From: Gloeocapsa sp. PCC 7428
GTDB taxonomy: Bacteria > Cyanobacteriota > Cyanobacteriia > Cyanobacteriales > Chroococcidiopsidaceae
Reading direction: 5' to 3'
NCBI RefSeq assembly: GCF_000317555.1
Contig: NC_019745.1
Coordinates: 4,712,001-4,776,000, forward strand
DNA: 64,000 nt
Shown here: in pieces, positions 16,489 through 25,378 of the stretch
Layout: each line of letters starts with the position of its first letter
How positions within the stretch are numbered: position 1 is the first letter of the stretch
Program-made: the position numbers and the translations under genes
The notes under the pieces: generated by a model
Databases searched by the model: none
What the model saw: only the letters and a program-made list of their open reading frames with translations
Told to the model about the DNA's origin: nothing

Positions 16489-17568
16489 ATGTCTGATTTA
16501 ATCCGGATGTCGCGTCGCGCTTTTTTGGGGGCTGGACTTTTTGCAGGAACAAGCTTACTGCTCAAAGGTTGTGGTGGGAATGAAGCATCGCAAGGCAATG
16601 GTGGTAGACTTGTTGCCGCAACTTTTACCGGAAGTTGGGAAGAAGCACATCGCACGATTTTAGTGCCTTACTTTGCCCAAAAAATCGGAGCTACAGTTAA
16701 CTTAGTACCACAATTAGCGATTGACCAAGTTGCACAACTCACAGCATCAGCCAATAGCCCTCCGTATGATGTGACGCTTTTAGATGAAGGACCATTTCGC
16801 AATGCTCCAGTAGAGCAAATTTTACAACCGTTTCCCGTTGACCTCAGTGAAAACTTTCAAGATCTGTTACCGCAGTATCAAACAAAAGCGGATCAATGGG
16901 GACCTACTATAGCTGTTCAAGCAATTGGTATTGGTTATAATACTGAACGCATTTCCACACCACCGACATCGTGGGAAGATTTATGGAAGCCAGAATATGC
17001 AGGTCGTCTTGGGCTTGTGAGTATGCAAAGTACGGTGGGAACGGCTTTTATGGTACAACTTGCGCGGATGCGCGGCGGTGGTGAAAACAATATTGAACCT
17101 GCTTTTGAGGCAATTCGTGAAATTTTACCCAACGTCGCAGCGGTTGCGTCTAATCCTGGTGCGCTTTCGGTTTTGTTTCAACAAGGTGAAATTGATATCG
17201 CCCCGCATTATTTAAATAATATGGCTCCGCTCACAGCCGCAGGAACTCCAGTCGATTGGGTTGTGCCGCAAGAAGGCGCATTACTGATTAGCCCATCAAT
17301 GCACGTTGTCAGGAATCCCAGAGAGCGCGAACTCGCTGCTGCATATATTGATGCCGCAATTAGCCCTGAGGTGCAAACACAAATGGCTTCAGCACCTTAT
17401 TATTTTGTACCAACGAATAGCAAAGCTCAAATTTCCGGTTTCATTGCCGAAAGACTAGGTAATACAACCGAGGCGGTTGTTGATAAGCTTATTCCTCTCG
17501 ATTGGCAAACAATTAGTAAAAACTTGCCAACATGGATTGAACGCTTCAACCGTGAAGTTGTGGTTTAA
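16489..17568 (+). CDS. ABC transporter substrate-binding protein 5 (PotD-like, Tat lipoprotein)
   Basis: I place the start at ATG 16489 (359 residues, MSDLIRMSRRAFLG), because this puts the twin-arginine signal at the N-terminus as in the paralogues; the frame stays open back to 16354. The lipobox is LLLKGC (Cys about residue 29). Shared motifs are LFQQGEIDIAPHYLN and the C-terminal WIERFNREV. It is divergent from the ATPase and 3 bp ahead of the second amidohydrolase, an arrangement that ties this binding protein to that enzyme's substrate. No strong Shine-Dalgarno precedes either possible start. Confidence 0.86.
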   Translation: MSDLIRMSRRAFLGAGLFAGTSLLLKGCGGNEASQGNGGRLVAATFTGSWEEAHRTILVPYFAQKIGATVNLVPQLAIDQVAQLTASANSPPYDVTLLDEGPFRNAPVEQILQPFPVDLSENFQDLLPQYQTKADQWGPTIAVQAIGIGYNTERISTPPTSWEDLWKPEYAGRLGLVSMQSTVGTAFMVQLARMRGGGENNIEPAFEAIREILPNVAAVASNPGALSVLFQQGEIDIAPHYLNNMAPLTAAGTPVDWVVPQEGALLISPSMHVVRNPRERELAAAYIDAAISPEVQTQMASAPYYFVPTNSKAQISGFIAERLGNTTEAVVDKLIPLDWQTISKNLPTWIERFNREVVV

Positions 17569-17571
17569 CAA

Positions 17572-19119
17572 ATGAGCATTTCGGCAAAAACGGATAAGTT
17601 GCTCGTCAAAAATGCTTTGGTGCTAGCATCAGGGGATGCCTTGGCGCGATCGCATACAGATATTTTGATTGATAAGGGGACAATTGTCGCAGTTGCTGCG
17701 AATTTAGCGATTCCTCCAGGCTATACCGTCATTGATGCAACAGGGCTATTGGTAACTCCTGGGTGGATTAATGGACACTTTCATTCGCACGAACATTTTC
17801 ATAAAGGACGATTTGACAACTTACCGCTTGAGTTGTGGATGCACTTTGTCCGCCCGCCAGTTGCACCGCCACCGCTAACGCCAGAGCAAGTATATCTGCG
17901 CACGATGATCGGCGCGATCGAAGCGATTCGCACAGGGGCAACGTTTGTTGTTGATGATGTCAATCATGCTCCCCATTTTTCTATGGAGTGTATTGATGCG
18001 GTTTTTCAAGCTTATGAAGATATTGGATTACGTGCATTAGTGAGCGTGAGCCTTTACGATTTACCGTTTTACCGTGCAGTACCTTTCTTTGATGAAGAAA
18101 TGCCAGTTCATCTGCGCGAACAACTCGATCGCCAAGCATTACCCGATCGCGATCGCCTCTTAACTATTGCACAACATCTCGCACAAACGCGCCACCCAAA
18201 TCAACATCGCGTCGGATATATCGTTGCACCCTCAGCACCGCAGCGTTGTAGTAAATCTTTCCTGGTTGAGCTTGAGAAACTCGCAAAAGCATACAATCTG
18301 CCTGTAATGCTGCATTTACTCGAAACGCGTTTACAAGCGGTTACAGGTCAATTATTTTACCAGCGTTCGATGACCGAGTATTTAGCCGATTTGGGTTTTT
18401 TAAGCGATCGCGTTGCTTTGCAACATTGTGTTTGGCTGACACCGCATGATGTAGAACTTATTGCTGAATCGGGAGCGAGTGTTATTTACAATCCACTATC
18501 TAACCTCAAACTTGGTAGCGGTAGAATGGCGGTGCGGGCAATTCAAGCCGCAGGAGTCAACATTGCGCTTGCGAGTGATGGCTGTGGATCGCGAGATAGT
18601 CTGAATATGCTTTCTGTTGTACAGGCGGCAGCGATGCTCAACAAATCACCGACAATTGCTCCAGAACACTGGATTTCTGCCGAAGAAGTCTTTGAGTTTG
18701 CAACAATAGGTGGGGCTAAAGCCTTTGGCGTTGAGCAACTTGGAAAAATTGCCCCTGGCTACAAAGCTGATTTTGTCGGCTACCGACTCGATGCGCTATC
18801 TTTTGTACCGTTGAATCATCCATTACGGCAACTCGTGTATGCAGAAACAGGTGCTGCTGTTGATTTAGTTGTCGTCGATGGCGTTGCTGTTATGCGCGAC
18901 GGTAAGCTAACTCAAGTTAACGAGCAAGCTTTAATTGAAGCAATCTGCAAAGTACATCATCAGATTTTACCTGCAATCCAAGCCTCTGAAGCAACGGTAC
19001 AAACTTTTTTACCCTACTACCGTCGAATTTACGATCGCTGCTTATCCCAAACCGTCGATCCAGCAATTCTCACTCCTGATAATCAATCCTCTCCTATCGA
19101 CATGTATCGTACTGAATAA
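17572..19119 (+). CDS. Amidohydrolase, cytosine/guanine-deaminase-like, second copy
   Basis: A 515-residue metal-dependent amidohydrolase, homologous over its length to the one at 27-1571 but diverged. The HxH pair is H69-x-H71 in NGHFHSHEHFH; further ligands are in VMLHLLETR, LQHCVWLTPHD and LASDGCGSRD. The N-terminal beta domain (residues 1-60) and metal site are complete, and the length fits the subgroup. It is cotranscribed with binding protein 5 (3-bp gap), so it probably acts on what that protein captures. Deamination or hydrolysis of a cyclic C-N bond is expected from the family; the exact substrate is open. Confidence 0.88.
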   Translation: MSISAKTDKLLVKNALVLASGDALARSHTDILIDKGTIVAVAANLAIPPGYTVIDATGLLVTPGWINGHFHSHEHFHKGRFDNLPLELWMHFVRPPVAPPPLTPEQVYLRTMIGAIEAIRTGATFVVDDVNHAPHFSMECIDAVFQAYEDIGLRALVSVSLYDLPFYRAVPFFDEEMPVHLREQLDRQALPDRDRLLTIAQHLAQTRHPNQHRVGYIVAPSAPQRCSKSFLVELEKLAKAYNLPVMLHLLETRLQAVTGQLFYQRSMTEYLADLGFLSDRVALQHCVWLTPHDVELIAESGASVIYNPLSNLKLGSGRMAVRAIQAAGVNIALASDGCGSRDSLNMLSVVQAAAMLNKSPTIAPEHWISAEEVFEFATIGGAKAFGVEQLGKIAPGYKADFVGYRLDALSFVPLNHPLRQLVYAETGAAVDLVVVDGVAVMRDGKLTQVNEQALIEAICKVHHQILPAIQASEATVQTFLPYYRRIYDRCLSQTVDPAILTPDNQSSPIDMYRTE

Positions 19120-19260
19120 GTCTTGTTATGTTCCTTGGACTGCGATTCTATGAATTCGAGGAGGTTGAAGTTGTAGAGGCAACGATCGCACCAATTATCC
19201 CTGCATTGACTGCGGTTTGTACGCTGATAACCGTATCAGAAACTGCCTTACCCATTTGTT

Positions 19261-19368
19261 TGGGCGATCGCACTGACAGCGTATACCGCTGAGTTTGACC
19301 AATAACAAGCGTTGCAAGCTGGTTTTCAGCGACATCTTACCAAACCAATCGAACCTGAGGCACTAGTT
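19261..19368 (+). pseudogene. Remnant of a response-regulator receiver domain
   Basis: One frame reads WAIALTAYTAEFDQ, a TAA stop (19303-19305), then QALQAGFQRHLTKPIEPEAL. This is the C-terminal third of a REC domain as found at the end of cyanobacterial hybrid histidine kinases: the Thr-Ala-Tyr switch segment, and the Lys-Pro motif. Nothing upstream matches the phospho-acceptor part. It is a broken fragment, left from a deletion or transfer event next to the island boundary. Confidence 0.8.
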
Positions 19369-19451
19369 AAAGAGGAAGCAGAGGGGCAGAGGAGAAATGA
19401 TTTGTAGTTTTTATTGGGTGAAATGGTCTTACCCGTAAAAATCTTGTTTTA

Positions 19452-19469
19452 GTGTACGAAGGTACACTT
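19452..19469. repeat. GNAG-tetraloop hairpin
   Basis: AGTGTAC-GAAG-GTACACT, a perfect 7-bp stem closed by a G-A-A-G loop. It is the same fold as the AAGTGTGC/GCACACTT hairpin at 7407 but with A-T in place of a G-C pair, a compensatory change. Confidence 0.75.
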
Positions 19470-19721
19470 TGCTTGGATAGCCATGAAGGAAGTCGGAGGG
19501 CGTCTGTGATTCATGCAGGAGGTTTATTGATTCAGCAATCTGGAGATCAGAGTTAAAAGTTATGTTCTGAACATTTCAGCATTATTCTGATTTGTGGGTG
19601 AGGCAAACTCTTAAGTTATTTTGAGTAGCAAGCGCACCTCCAGGGAAGCAACTAGAGAATCTCAATTTTACCTGAAAATATTCTGAATAATTACATAACT
19701 CATTGCATAATTCTCCCTTGT

Positions 19722-19828
19722 TAGACCGATATATGTATAGGCGTTATAATCGCCTTGCTTCTCTAAACTCTATACTGAACTCAATATGTACAACCAAAGC
19801 CCTGGTGTTATGCTAGGGCTTTATAATT
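19722..19828 (+). ncRNA. Candidate small RNA with own promoter and terminator-like hairpin
   Basis: TAGACC (19722-19727), a 17-base spacer and a perfect TATAAT (19745-19750) form a promoter. About 45 bases downstream is the hairpin AAAGCCCT ... AGGGCTTT (19796-19803 with 19815-19822, 11-base loop) followed by ATAATTTT. The predicted transcript, about 19757-19828, is roughly 70 nt and has no open frame of note. It shows neither the Yfr1 core ACTCCTCAC nor other motifs I know. The weak U-tract is the main doubt. Confidence 0.4.
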
Positions 19829-20374
19829 TTGCTAGTTTTCAAATAAAGTGACAACAACCGCTTTCACAGGTAACGCCCTTGATTCTCTGGCACTCGCTGA
19901 CTCATAATCCCCTGTTAAGAAAGCGATCGCTATTGTTAGTAATCAGCTAATTCCAAAATACCAAGCAATTGTACTTTTAATCTGAACAGCTTTTGCTACA
20001 CTATTGAGACTATTATCAACCATCCAGTGGTGGCGAACTCTCATTTTTTATACCCCAAACTTTCCAGCAGCGTTCTCATCAAAATACATTTTGTTTTCCA
20101 ACAGTTTTGTAGTTCTTAGTACACTGTGCCAGCTAACGAAAATGACAACTTGTATTACGTGCCTGGGAAAATGAGAGATGATTACCAAAAGTAAATGCTA
20201 TTTTATTAAGCAATGCAGACATAACAAGCTGCTTAACGAATGTCTGCCTGGACTGTTAGTCACCCTTTAGTTATTTTTCTTTCGAGTACCAATCTTTTAT
20301 GGATGTTAATGAATAAAGGATGATAGATCTTTAGCCCAAAGCAGACAATCTAAATATTTTCTTCTCAAAAAGTC

Positions 20375-20905
20375 TCAATCAAATTTATAAATTGTATAAC
20401 TCCTAATGCCAGATCTTAATCCACCCGATTGACCTGGAATAGAACATTGCAAGTAAGCATAGTTTTCATACGAACCAATATCAAAAATTGAGCCGACTGT
20501 ACTTAGGGTGGAAATACCTGTACCACTTGAGTTCCTAACGACGCTATTATTACATGAAGTTCCATCAGCACTGCAAGATCTGACATAGCAGGAAATATTA
20601 GCATTTGGATTTCTATCATCAACAGCTACCCACCAATATGCACGATCAACATAGTTAAAAGTATCTGCTACCGAAAGGTAAGTATTAAATACAGGACATA
20701 CAAAAGTATTGGCTCCAGCAGCAGTATTGTAAGCATTGCCACCAGAGTAAATAATCTCTGGAGTTGTATCGCTTAACTCAACGCATTCGGTGCCTGGATG
20801 CGTTGTAATTAAAAGTCCTGCGTGCGCTGGTGATGCTAATAACATTGGCGAAACAACAAGACTAGTTGTCACAACCAGTGACATCGATTTGATGATACTA
20901 TTCAT
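20375..20905 (-). CDS. Small secreted cysteine-containing protein, unknown function
   Basis: Start chosen at ATG 20905 because AGGAG (20914-20918) precedes it by 8 bases; the frame stays open back to 20941. The 176-residue product begins with a Sec signal peptide ending near SPAHA (about residues 1-30). The mature part of about 146 residues contains seven or more Cys, including CYVRSCSADGTSCNN, which suggests disulfide bonds outside the cytoplasm, and is rich in Ser, Thr and Gly. I recognise no family. It stands alone, divergent from arfB, with repeat-filled gaps on both sides. Confidence 0.7.
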   Translation of the reverse strand: MNSIIKSMSLVVTTSLVVSPMLLASPAHAGLLITTHPGTECVELSDTTPEIIYSGGNAYNTAAGANTFVCPVFNTYLSVADTFNYVDRAYWWVAVDDRNPNANISCYVRSCSADGTSCNNSVVRNSSGTGISTLSTVGSIFDIGSYENYAYLQCSIPGQSGGLRSGIRSYTIYKFD

Positions 20906-21221
20906 AGTAATTTCTCCTCTGCTGGATGATGTTTCATCCAAGCATTATTTGAATAATAGCTGTAGTTTAAGCTATTAATTCTTACTCCAAATGAGATTTT
21001 GTGTTTACGTAAGAAACGACCTTTTTGTATAAAATCTTTATATAATTAATTCTGCAACAAATACGTGCCGAAAACATTAGTTTTTGGTATTTTCGTTTGG
21101 TAGTTTACTAGCCAATTAGTATGTATGGCTCAAAAATTTAGCATTATTGTTCTCGTCCTTTGATGAATCGTGCTAACTTGCTTAGGGGAGGATACAGTAA
21201 GATAAACTGCTAACTAGAACT

Positions 21222-21635
21222 ATGCTTCAGGTTTCTAAAACAGTTGCCATTCCCGATCGCGAAATTGAAATCAGCGCGGTTCGTTCTCAAGGATCGGGCG
21301 GTCAAAATGTCAACAAAGTAGCGACAGCGATTCATCTGCGCTTTGATATCTTAGCTTCCTCGTTACCTGATATTTATAAAGAGCGGCTATTGAAACTCAA
21401 CGATCAACGCATCACTAAAGAAGGCGTAATTGTCATTAAAGCCCAAGAACACCGCAGCCAAGAGCAAAATCGCGAGGAAGCATTGAAGCGCTTACAAGAG
21501 TTGATTCAAAGCGTGACAATTGTACCTAAAAAGCGCAAACCAACTAAGCCATCGTATCTTTCTCAGCAAAAGCGCCTCGATAGTAAAATTAAGCGATCGC
21601 GCATTAAGGCAACTAGAAGAAAAGTGATTGAATAA
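21222..21635 (+). CDS. arfB: Ribosome-rescue peptidyl-tRNA hydrolase ArfB
   Basis: A 137-residue ICT1/YaeJ-type release factor homologue that hydrolyses peptidyl-tRNA on stalled ribosomes. The catalytic GGQ is at residues 26-28 within RSQGSGGQNVNKV, the class I release-factor signature. The C-terminal tail is strongly basic (KKRKPTKPS ... KIKRSRIKATRRK), as required for entry into the empty mRNA channel. Length agrees with E. coli ArfB (140). It appears monocistronic. A full-length RF1/RF2 is excluded by the small size and lack of a codon-recognition domain. Confidence 0.93.
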   Translation: MLQVSKTVAIPDREIEISAVRSQGSGGQNVNKVATAIHLRFDILASSLPDIYKERLLKLNDQRITKEGVIVIKAQEHRSQEQNREEALKRLQELIQSVTIVPKKRKPTKPSYLSQQKRLDSKIKRSRIKATRRKVIE

Positions 21636-21703
21636 AGTCAGGTGAAATCCAGTTGATTCGTGATGATAAAAATGATGGAGGGTGAGTAGTGGCTAGTGAC
21701 TAG

Positions 21704-21794
21704 TATAGCCATAGTCAATAGAGTTAGGACATTATCGAAGCTCGTAGTGATGTCCCTGAGGAGAGTTTAACCCTGACCTCTGACCCCTGCTATA
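21704..21794 (-). mobile_element. MITE-like element, copy D
   Basis: About 91 bp bounded by TATAGCCA and CTGCTATA, inverse orientation to the other copies. It contains GGGGTCAGAGGTCAGGGTT and TGTCCTAACT on the minus strand. It ends one base from the stop codon of the mannitol-type dehydrogenase. See copies at 29844, 29959 and 47262. Confidence 0.7.
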
Positions 21795-21795
21795 G

Positions 21796-23289
21796 TTAGC
21801 AAGATTTCAATAACTGCTGTAATGTTCCTTTAGCACCAAGCGTCCACAAGTTATTTAGCTGAGTACGAACTGCTTCGACGAAATGCGATGACTGCGATAA
21901 ATCGCCAAAAATCTCTGATAGATTGAGCAACGGTTGCGGATCAGAACCACCACGACGGGCTTGTTGAGTTAGAATATCGGCGATCGGGTCATCAATTGCG
22001 ATCGCTTTGCCTTGATCGTCTTGTGCATTCAAGTAGCGGAACCAAGCGGCAATGGTTAAACTTATGTAGTCGATCGCACCACCTTGTGCAAGTTTATCGC
22101 GGAGCGAACCTAGAATAAATTTTGGCACTTTTGCAGAACCGTTGAGGCAAAGACGCGGCAGTTGATCGCAAATTTTGGGATTCGCAAATCGTTCAACTAA
22201 AGTCTTTTTATAATCTCTCAAATCAATTCCTGGTAAAGGTTCGAGCGTAGGCGTCACCTCTTCCATCAAGTGAGCAACTGCTTGCAGAAATAACGGATCT
22301 GCCATGACTTCATGGACGTAGGTGTAACCTGCTAAAGAGCCAAGATAGCCAATTAACAAGTGACTTGCATTGAGTAGCCGAATCTTCATCATTTCGTAGG
22401 GATGAACATTATCCGTCATCTGTACGCCAACCGTTTCCCAATCGGGTCTACCACCACAGAAATCGTCTTCCACAACCCACTGAAGAAACGGTTCTGCCAC
22501 AACGGGAAAAGCATCATCGATACCAAACTGTTTTGCTACCATTGCGATATCGGATGGAGTCGTCGCGGGAGTAATGCGATCGACCATGCAGTTAGGAAAT
22601 GCGACGTGTTCAGTAACCCAACGACCTAATTGTGGATTTTGCAATTCGGCAAAACTCGTTAACATTTTACGAGCAATGTTGCCGTTACCTTGCAAGTTGT
22701 CACACGATAACACGGTAAATGGCGCTAAGCCTTGTTTACGGCGCTGATCGAGCGCAGCTGTTAAAAATCCATACACTCCAATCGGTTGATCAGGATGCTG
22801 CAAATCTTGCTGAATTGTGGGATGATTAGCATCAAATTCGCCGCTGCCTTCAATGTAGTAGTAACCGCCTTCGGTAATCGTCAGCGTTACAATTCGGCAG
22901 TTGGGATGTGCTAAAGCGTCAATGACAGCTTGTCGATTGTCTGGCGCGAAGAGATATTGTATCATAGAGCCGATAACACGCGCGCGATCGCCCTTTGACG
23001 ATCGTTCAACAAGGGTGTACAAGCAATCTTGCGAATGCAGTGCATCGCGCATCCGGCGATCGTATTCCAGCAGCCCCACACCGCAGATTCCCCAGTCGTT
23101 TGTACGATTGAGATGTAGGTAGTCATCAAGGTACAACGCTTGATGCGCCCGATGAAATCCACCAACACCAATATGGACAATGCCATTCGTAACTTGTTGG
23201 CGATCGTAACTCGGTACGCGGACGTTAGCTAAACGAGATAAAGCGGCTTGATTCAGCTTGATAGCTGAACCGGTACTGATGTTGCTCAT
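21796..23289 (-). CDS. mtlK: Mannitol 2-dehydrogenase / polyol long-chain dehydrogenase
   Basis: A 497-residue polyol-specific long-chain dehydrogenase that oxidises mannitol (or arabinitol, or reduces fructuronate) with NAD. The N-terminal nucleotide-binding segment VHIGVGGFHRAHQ (about residues 35-47) and the catalytic signature K-x4-N-x2-H in MMKIRLLNASH are intact. Full length. It is the last gene of the transporter operon, 4 bp after the ATPase, which matches the Rhodobacter smo/mtlK arrangement and favours mannitol or sorbitol-type substrates over uronates. The exact polyol is inference. Confidence 0.9.
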   Translation of the reverse strand: MSNISTGSAIKLNQAALSRLANVRVPSYDRQQVTNGIVHIGVGGFHRAHQALYLDDYLHLNRTNDWGICGVGLLEYDRRMRDALHSQDCLYTLVERSSKGDRARVIGSMIQYLFAPDNRQAVIDALAHPNCRIVTLTITEGGYYYIEGSGEFDANHPTIQQDLQHPDQPIGVYGFLTAALDQRRKQGLAPFTVLSCDNLQGNGNIARKMLTSFAELQNPQLGRWVTEHVAFPNCMVDRITPATTPSDIAMVAKQFGIDDAFPVVAEPFLQWVVEDDFCGGRPDWETVGVQMTDNVHPYEMMKIRLLNASHLLIGYLGSLAGYTYVHEVMADPLFLQAVAHLMEEVTPTLEPLPGIDLRDYKKTLVERFANPKICDQLPRLCLNGSAKVPKFILGSLRDKLAQGGAIDYISLTIAAWFRYLNAQDDQGKAIAIDDPIADILTQQARRGGSDPQPLLNLSEIFGDLSQSSHFVEAVRTQLNNLWTLGAKGTLQQLLKSC

Positions 23290-23293
23290 AACA

Positions 23294-24403
23294 TTAATTA
23301 AGAGTTAGATGGTGACGACGGACTTTAGGAATTGCTTCACCTTGTTGGTTAAACAAGTGGCACAGATCGCCATTAATATGAATCGGTACGCGATCGTGTA
23401 ACTGACTGGTATCATCTCCATCCGTTTGCACGATGAGAGTATCGCCATTGGCAATCTTGACGTAGAGATAAGTTTCACCGCCAAGTCGTTCAACAACCAG
23501 CACCTCGCCGTTTATTGTTGCTTGCGTTCGATCTAAGCGTAGATGTTCAGGACGAATTCCTAACGTGGCGCGATCGCCAACGGATAAGCTTCCAGGTTTG
23601 ACAGGAATCGTCACACTCACATCATCAGGAAGTTTAACAGTCGTACCCGAATCATTAACACCTGCAACGGTCACTGATACGAAGTTCATCCGAGGTGAAC
23701 CGATAAATCCAGCAACAAACAGATTGCGCGGATGATGGTACAGTTCGAGTGGTGAGCCTACTTGCTCGACAATACCGCCTTGCAACACGACAATTTTATT
23801 TGCCAGTGTCATTGCTTCAACTTGATCGTGCGTGACGTAAATCATCGTTGATTGCAAACTATCATGCAAACTTGCAAGTTCAATGCGCATCTGTACCCGT
23901 AACGCCGCATCAAGGTTCGAGAGTGGTTCATCAAACAAAAACACTTTAGGATTGCGAACGAGGGCGCGACCGATCGCGACCCGTTGGCGCTGTCCTCCCG
24001 ATAGTTCTCGCGGCTTCCGGTTCAAAAGCGGCTCTAATTGTAAAATCCGCGCCACATCACGCGCGCGTTGCAGCCGTTGTACTTTGGGAACACCAGCAAG
24101 CCGCAGGCTAAACGCCATATTCTCCGCAACCGTCATATGCGGATACAAAGCATACGTTTGAAACACCATCGCCAAGCCCCGTTTATCCGGCGGTACATCA
24201 TTCACTCGCTGACCATCAATCAGCAATTCACCAGCGGTGATTTCTTCAAGTCCAGCAATCATGCGGAGTAAAGTAGATTTGCCACAACCAGATGGACCGA
24301 CGAAAACAACAAATTCGCGATCGCTAATATCCAGGTCGATACCTTTAATAACCTCACTATCCGCATACGTTTTGTGGATATTTTTTAAAGCAACTGTTGA
24401 CAT
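23294..24403 (-). CDS. smoK: Sugar/polyol ABC transporter ATPase (MalK/SmoK/UgpC-like)
   Basis: A 369-residue CUT1-type ATPase. Walker A GPSGCGKST (about residues 37-45), Q-loop VFQTYALYPHMTV, signature LSGGQRQRVAIGRAL, Walker B VFLFDEPLSNLD and the His switch in VTHDQVEAMTL are present. The C-terminal regulatory domain carries the GIRPEHLRL motif typical of MalK/UgpC. It lies 150 bp after the second permease and 4 bp before the mannitol-type dehydrogenase. The 150-bp gap contains GTCAGAGG-type repeat DNA. The symbol follows the Rhodobacter operon it resembles; orthology is inferred from gene order. Confidence 0.9.
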   Translation of the reverse strand: MSTVALKNIHKTYADSEVIKGIDLDISDREFVVFVGPSGCGKSTLLRMIAGLEEITAGELLIDGQRVNDVPPDKRGLAMVFQTYALYPHMTVAENMAFSLRLAGVPKVQRLQRARDVARILQLEPLLNRKPRELSGGQRQRVAIGRALVRNPKVFLFDEPLSNLDAALRVQMRIELASLHDSLQSTMIYVTHDQVEAMTLANKIVVLQGGIVEQVGSPLELYHHPRNLFVAGFIGSPRMNFVSVTVAGVNDSGTTVKLPDDVSVTIPVKPGSLSVGDRATLGIRPEHLRLDRTQATINGEVLVVERLGGETYLYVKIANGDTLIVQTDGDDTSQLHDRVPIHINGDLCHLFNQQGEAIPKVRRHHLTLN

Positions 24404-24553
24404 AAAAAGCTTCCGTTAATTTAGGGATCAGAGATCAGAGGTCGGAGGTCAGGGAGTTAAAAAAGCAGAGGAGGAATAGTGTTTTAGATAATTCAAAATT
24501 CAACACTAGCCACTAATCACTTCTAATTCACAACTTAAAACCTTAGTAAATGA

Positions 24554-25375
24554 TTACTTCACTGCACCAAAAGTTAACCCTCGGACTAATTGCCGTTGAC
24601 TCAACCAACCGAAGATGAGGATAGGAGCGATCGCCATTGTTGAGGCAGCGGAAAGTTTCGCCCAAAACAATCCTTGCGGACTCGAAAACGAAGCAATAAA
24701 TGCCGTCAACGGCGCAGCATTTGCTGTGGTTAAATTCAGACTCCAGAAAGCTTCGTTCCACGACAAAATAATCGATAGTAGAGCCGTTGAAGCAATTCCA
24801 GGTAAGGCGAGAGGTAGTAACACGTGAACGAGTTCTTGTTGCGTCGTTGCACCGTCCATGCGATCGGCTTCTAAAATTTCTTTGGGAACTTCCTTAAAAA
24901 AGCTGTAGATCATCCAAACGACGATTGGTAAATTAATCAGCGTATAAATGACGATCAAGCCAATTCGAGTATCCAATAGCCCAAAGTTACGCGCCAAAAT
25001 GTAGATTGGCACCAATACGCCAACCGGCGGTAGCATTTTGGTAGACAACATCCACAATAATGTTCCTTTGGTACGTTTTGTGGGAAAGAACGCCATCGCG
25101 TACGCCGCAGGTACTGCTAGTAGCAGCGCTAGTATAGTCGAACCCAGTGAAACGGCAACGCTATTAAACGCATAATTGAAATAATCCGCCCGCGCTTCGA
25201 TTGCCACATAGTTTTCTAAAGTTGGCTGGAAAAACAACTGTGGAGGCGTTGCGACTGCCGCGACTTCCGTTTTAAAACTGGTAAGAAACATCCAGAAAAT
25301 CGGGAAAAACAAGATGCAGGCGACAAGCCAGCCGAGTAATGTAAATAGCCAACGACGAGAAGTTTTACTTGCCAT
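24554..25375 (-). CDS. smoG: Sugar/polyol ABC transporter permease, MalG/SmoG-like
   Basis: A 273-residue inner-membrane permease with about six membrane segments and the EAA loop EILEADRMDGATTQQEL (about residues 167-183) of CUT1 MalG-type permeases. It begins 3 bp after the stop of the MalF-type permease, so the pair is translated together and forms the channel. The ATPase follows. Substrate range is set by the binding protein of the same operon. Confidence 0.9.
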   Translation of the reverse strand: MASKTSRRWLFTLLGWLVACILFFPIFWMFLTSFKTEVAAVATPPQLFFQPTLENYVAIEARADYFNYAFNSVAVSLGSTILALLLAVPAAYAMAFFPTKRTKGTLLWMLSTKMLPPVGVLVPIYILARNFGLLDTRIGLIVIYTLINLPIVVWMIYSFFKEVPKEILEADRMDGATTQQELVHVLLPLALPGIASTALLSIILSWNEAFWSLNLTTANAAPLTAFIASFSSPQGLFWAKLSAASTMAIAPILIFGWLSQRQLVRGLTFGAVK

Positions 25376-25378
25376 TGT

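Larger units (their letters stand above)
19369..20374. other. Long gap with repeats and a candidate small RNA
   Basis: About 1 kb with no supported protein gene. It holds a repeat beginning GCAGAGGAGAAAT and ending near TTACCC (about 19384-19436, also near 29799 and 30115), one GNAG hairpin (19452-19469), the candidate small RNA described separately, and at about 20215-20255 a CAGACAT/ATGTCTG inverted repeat around TTAAGCA/TGCTTAA words. The rest shows no structure I can name. Confidence 0.5.

Noticed and set aside
19128-19292. A 54-codon ATG frame at the start of the gap after the second amidohydrolase
   Set aside because: It overlaps, in another frame, the better-supported receiver-domain remnant, has no ribosome-binding site and resembles no known protein.
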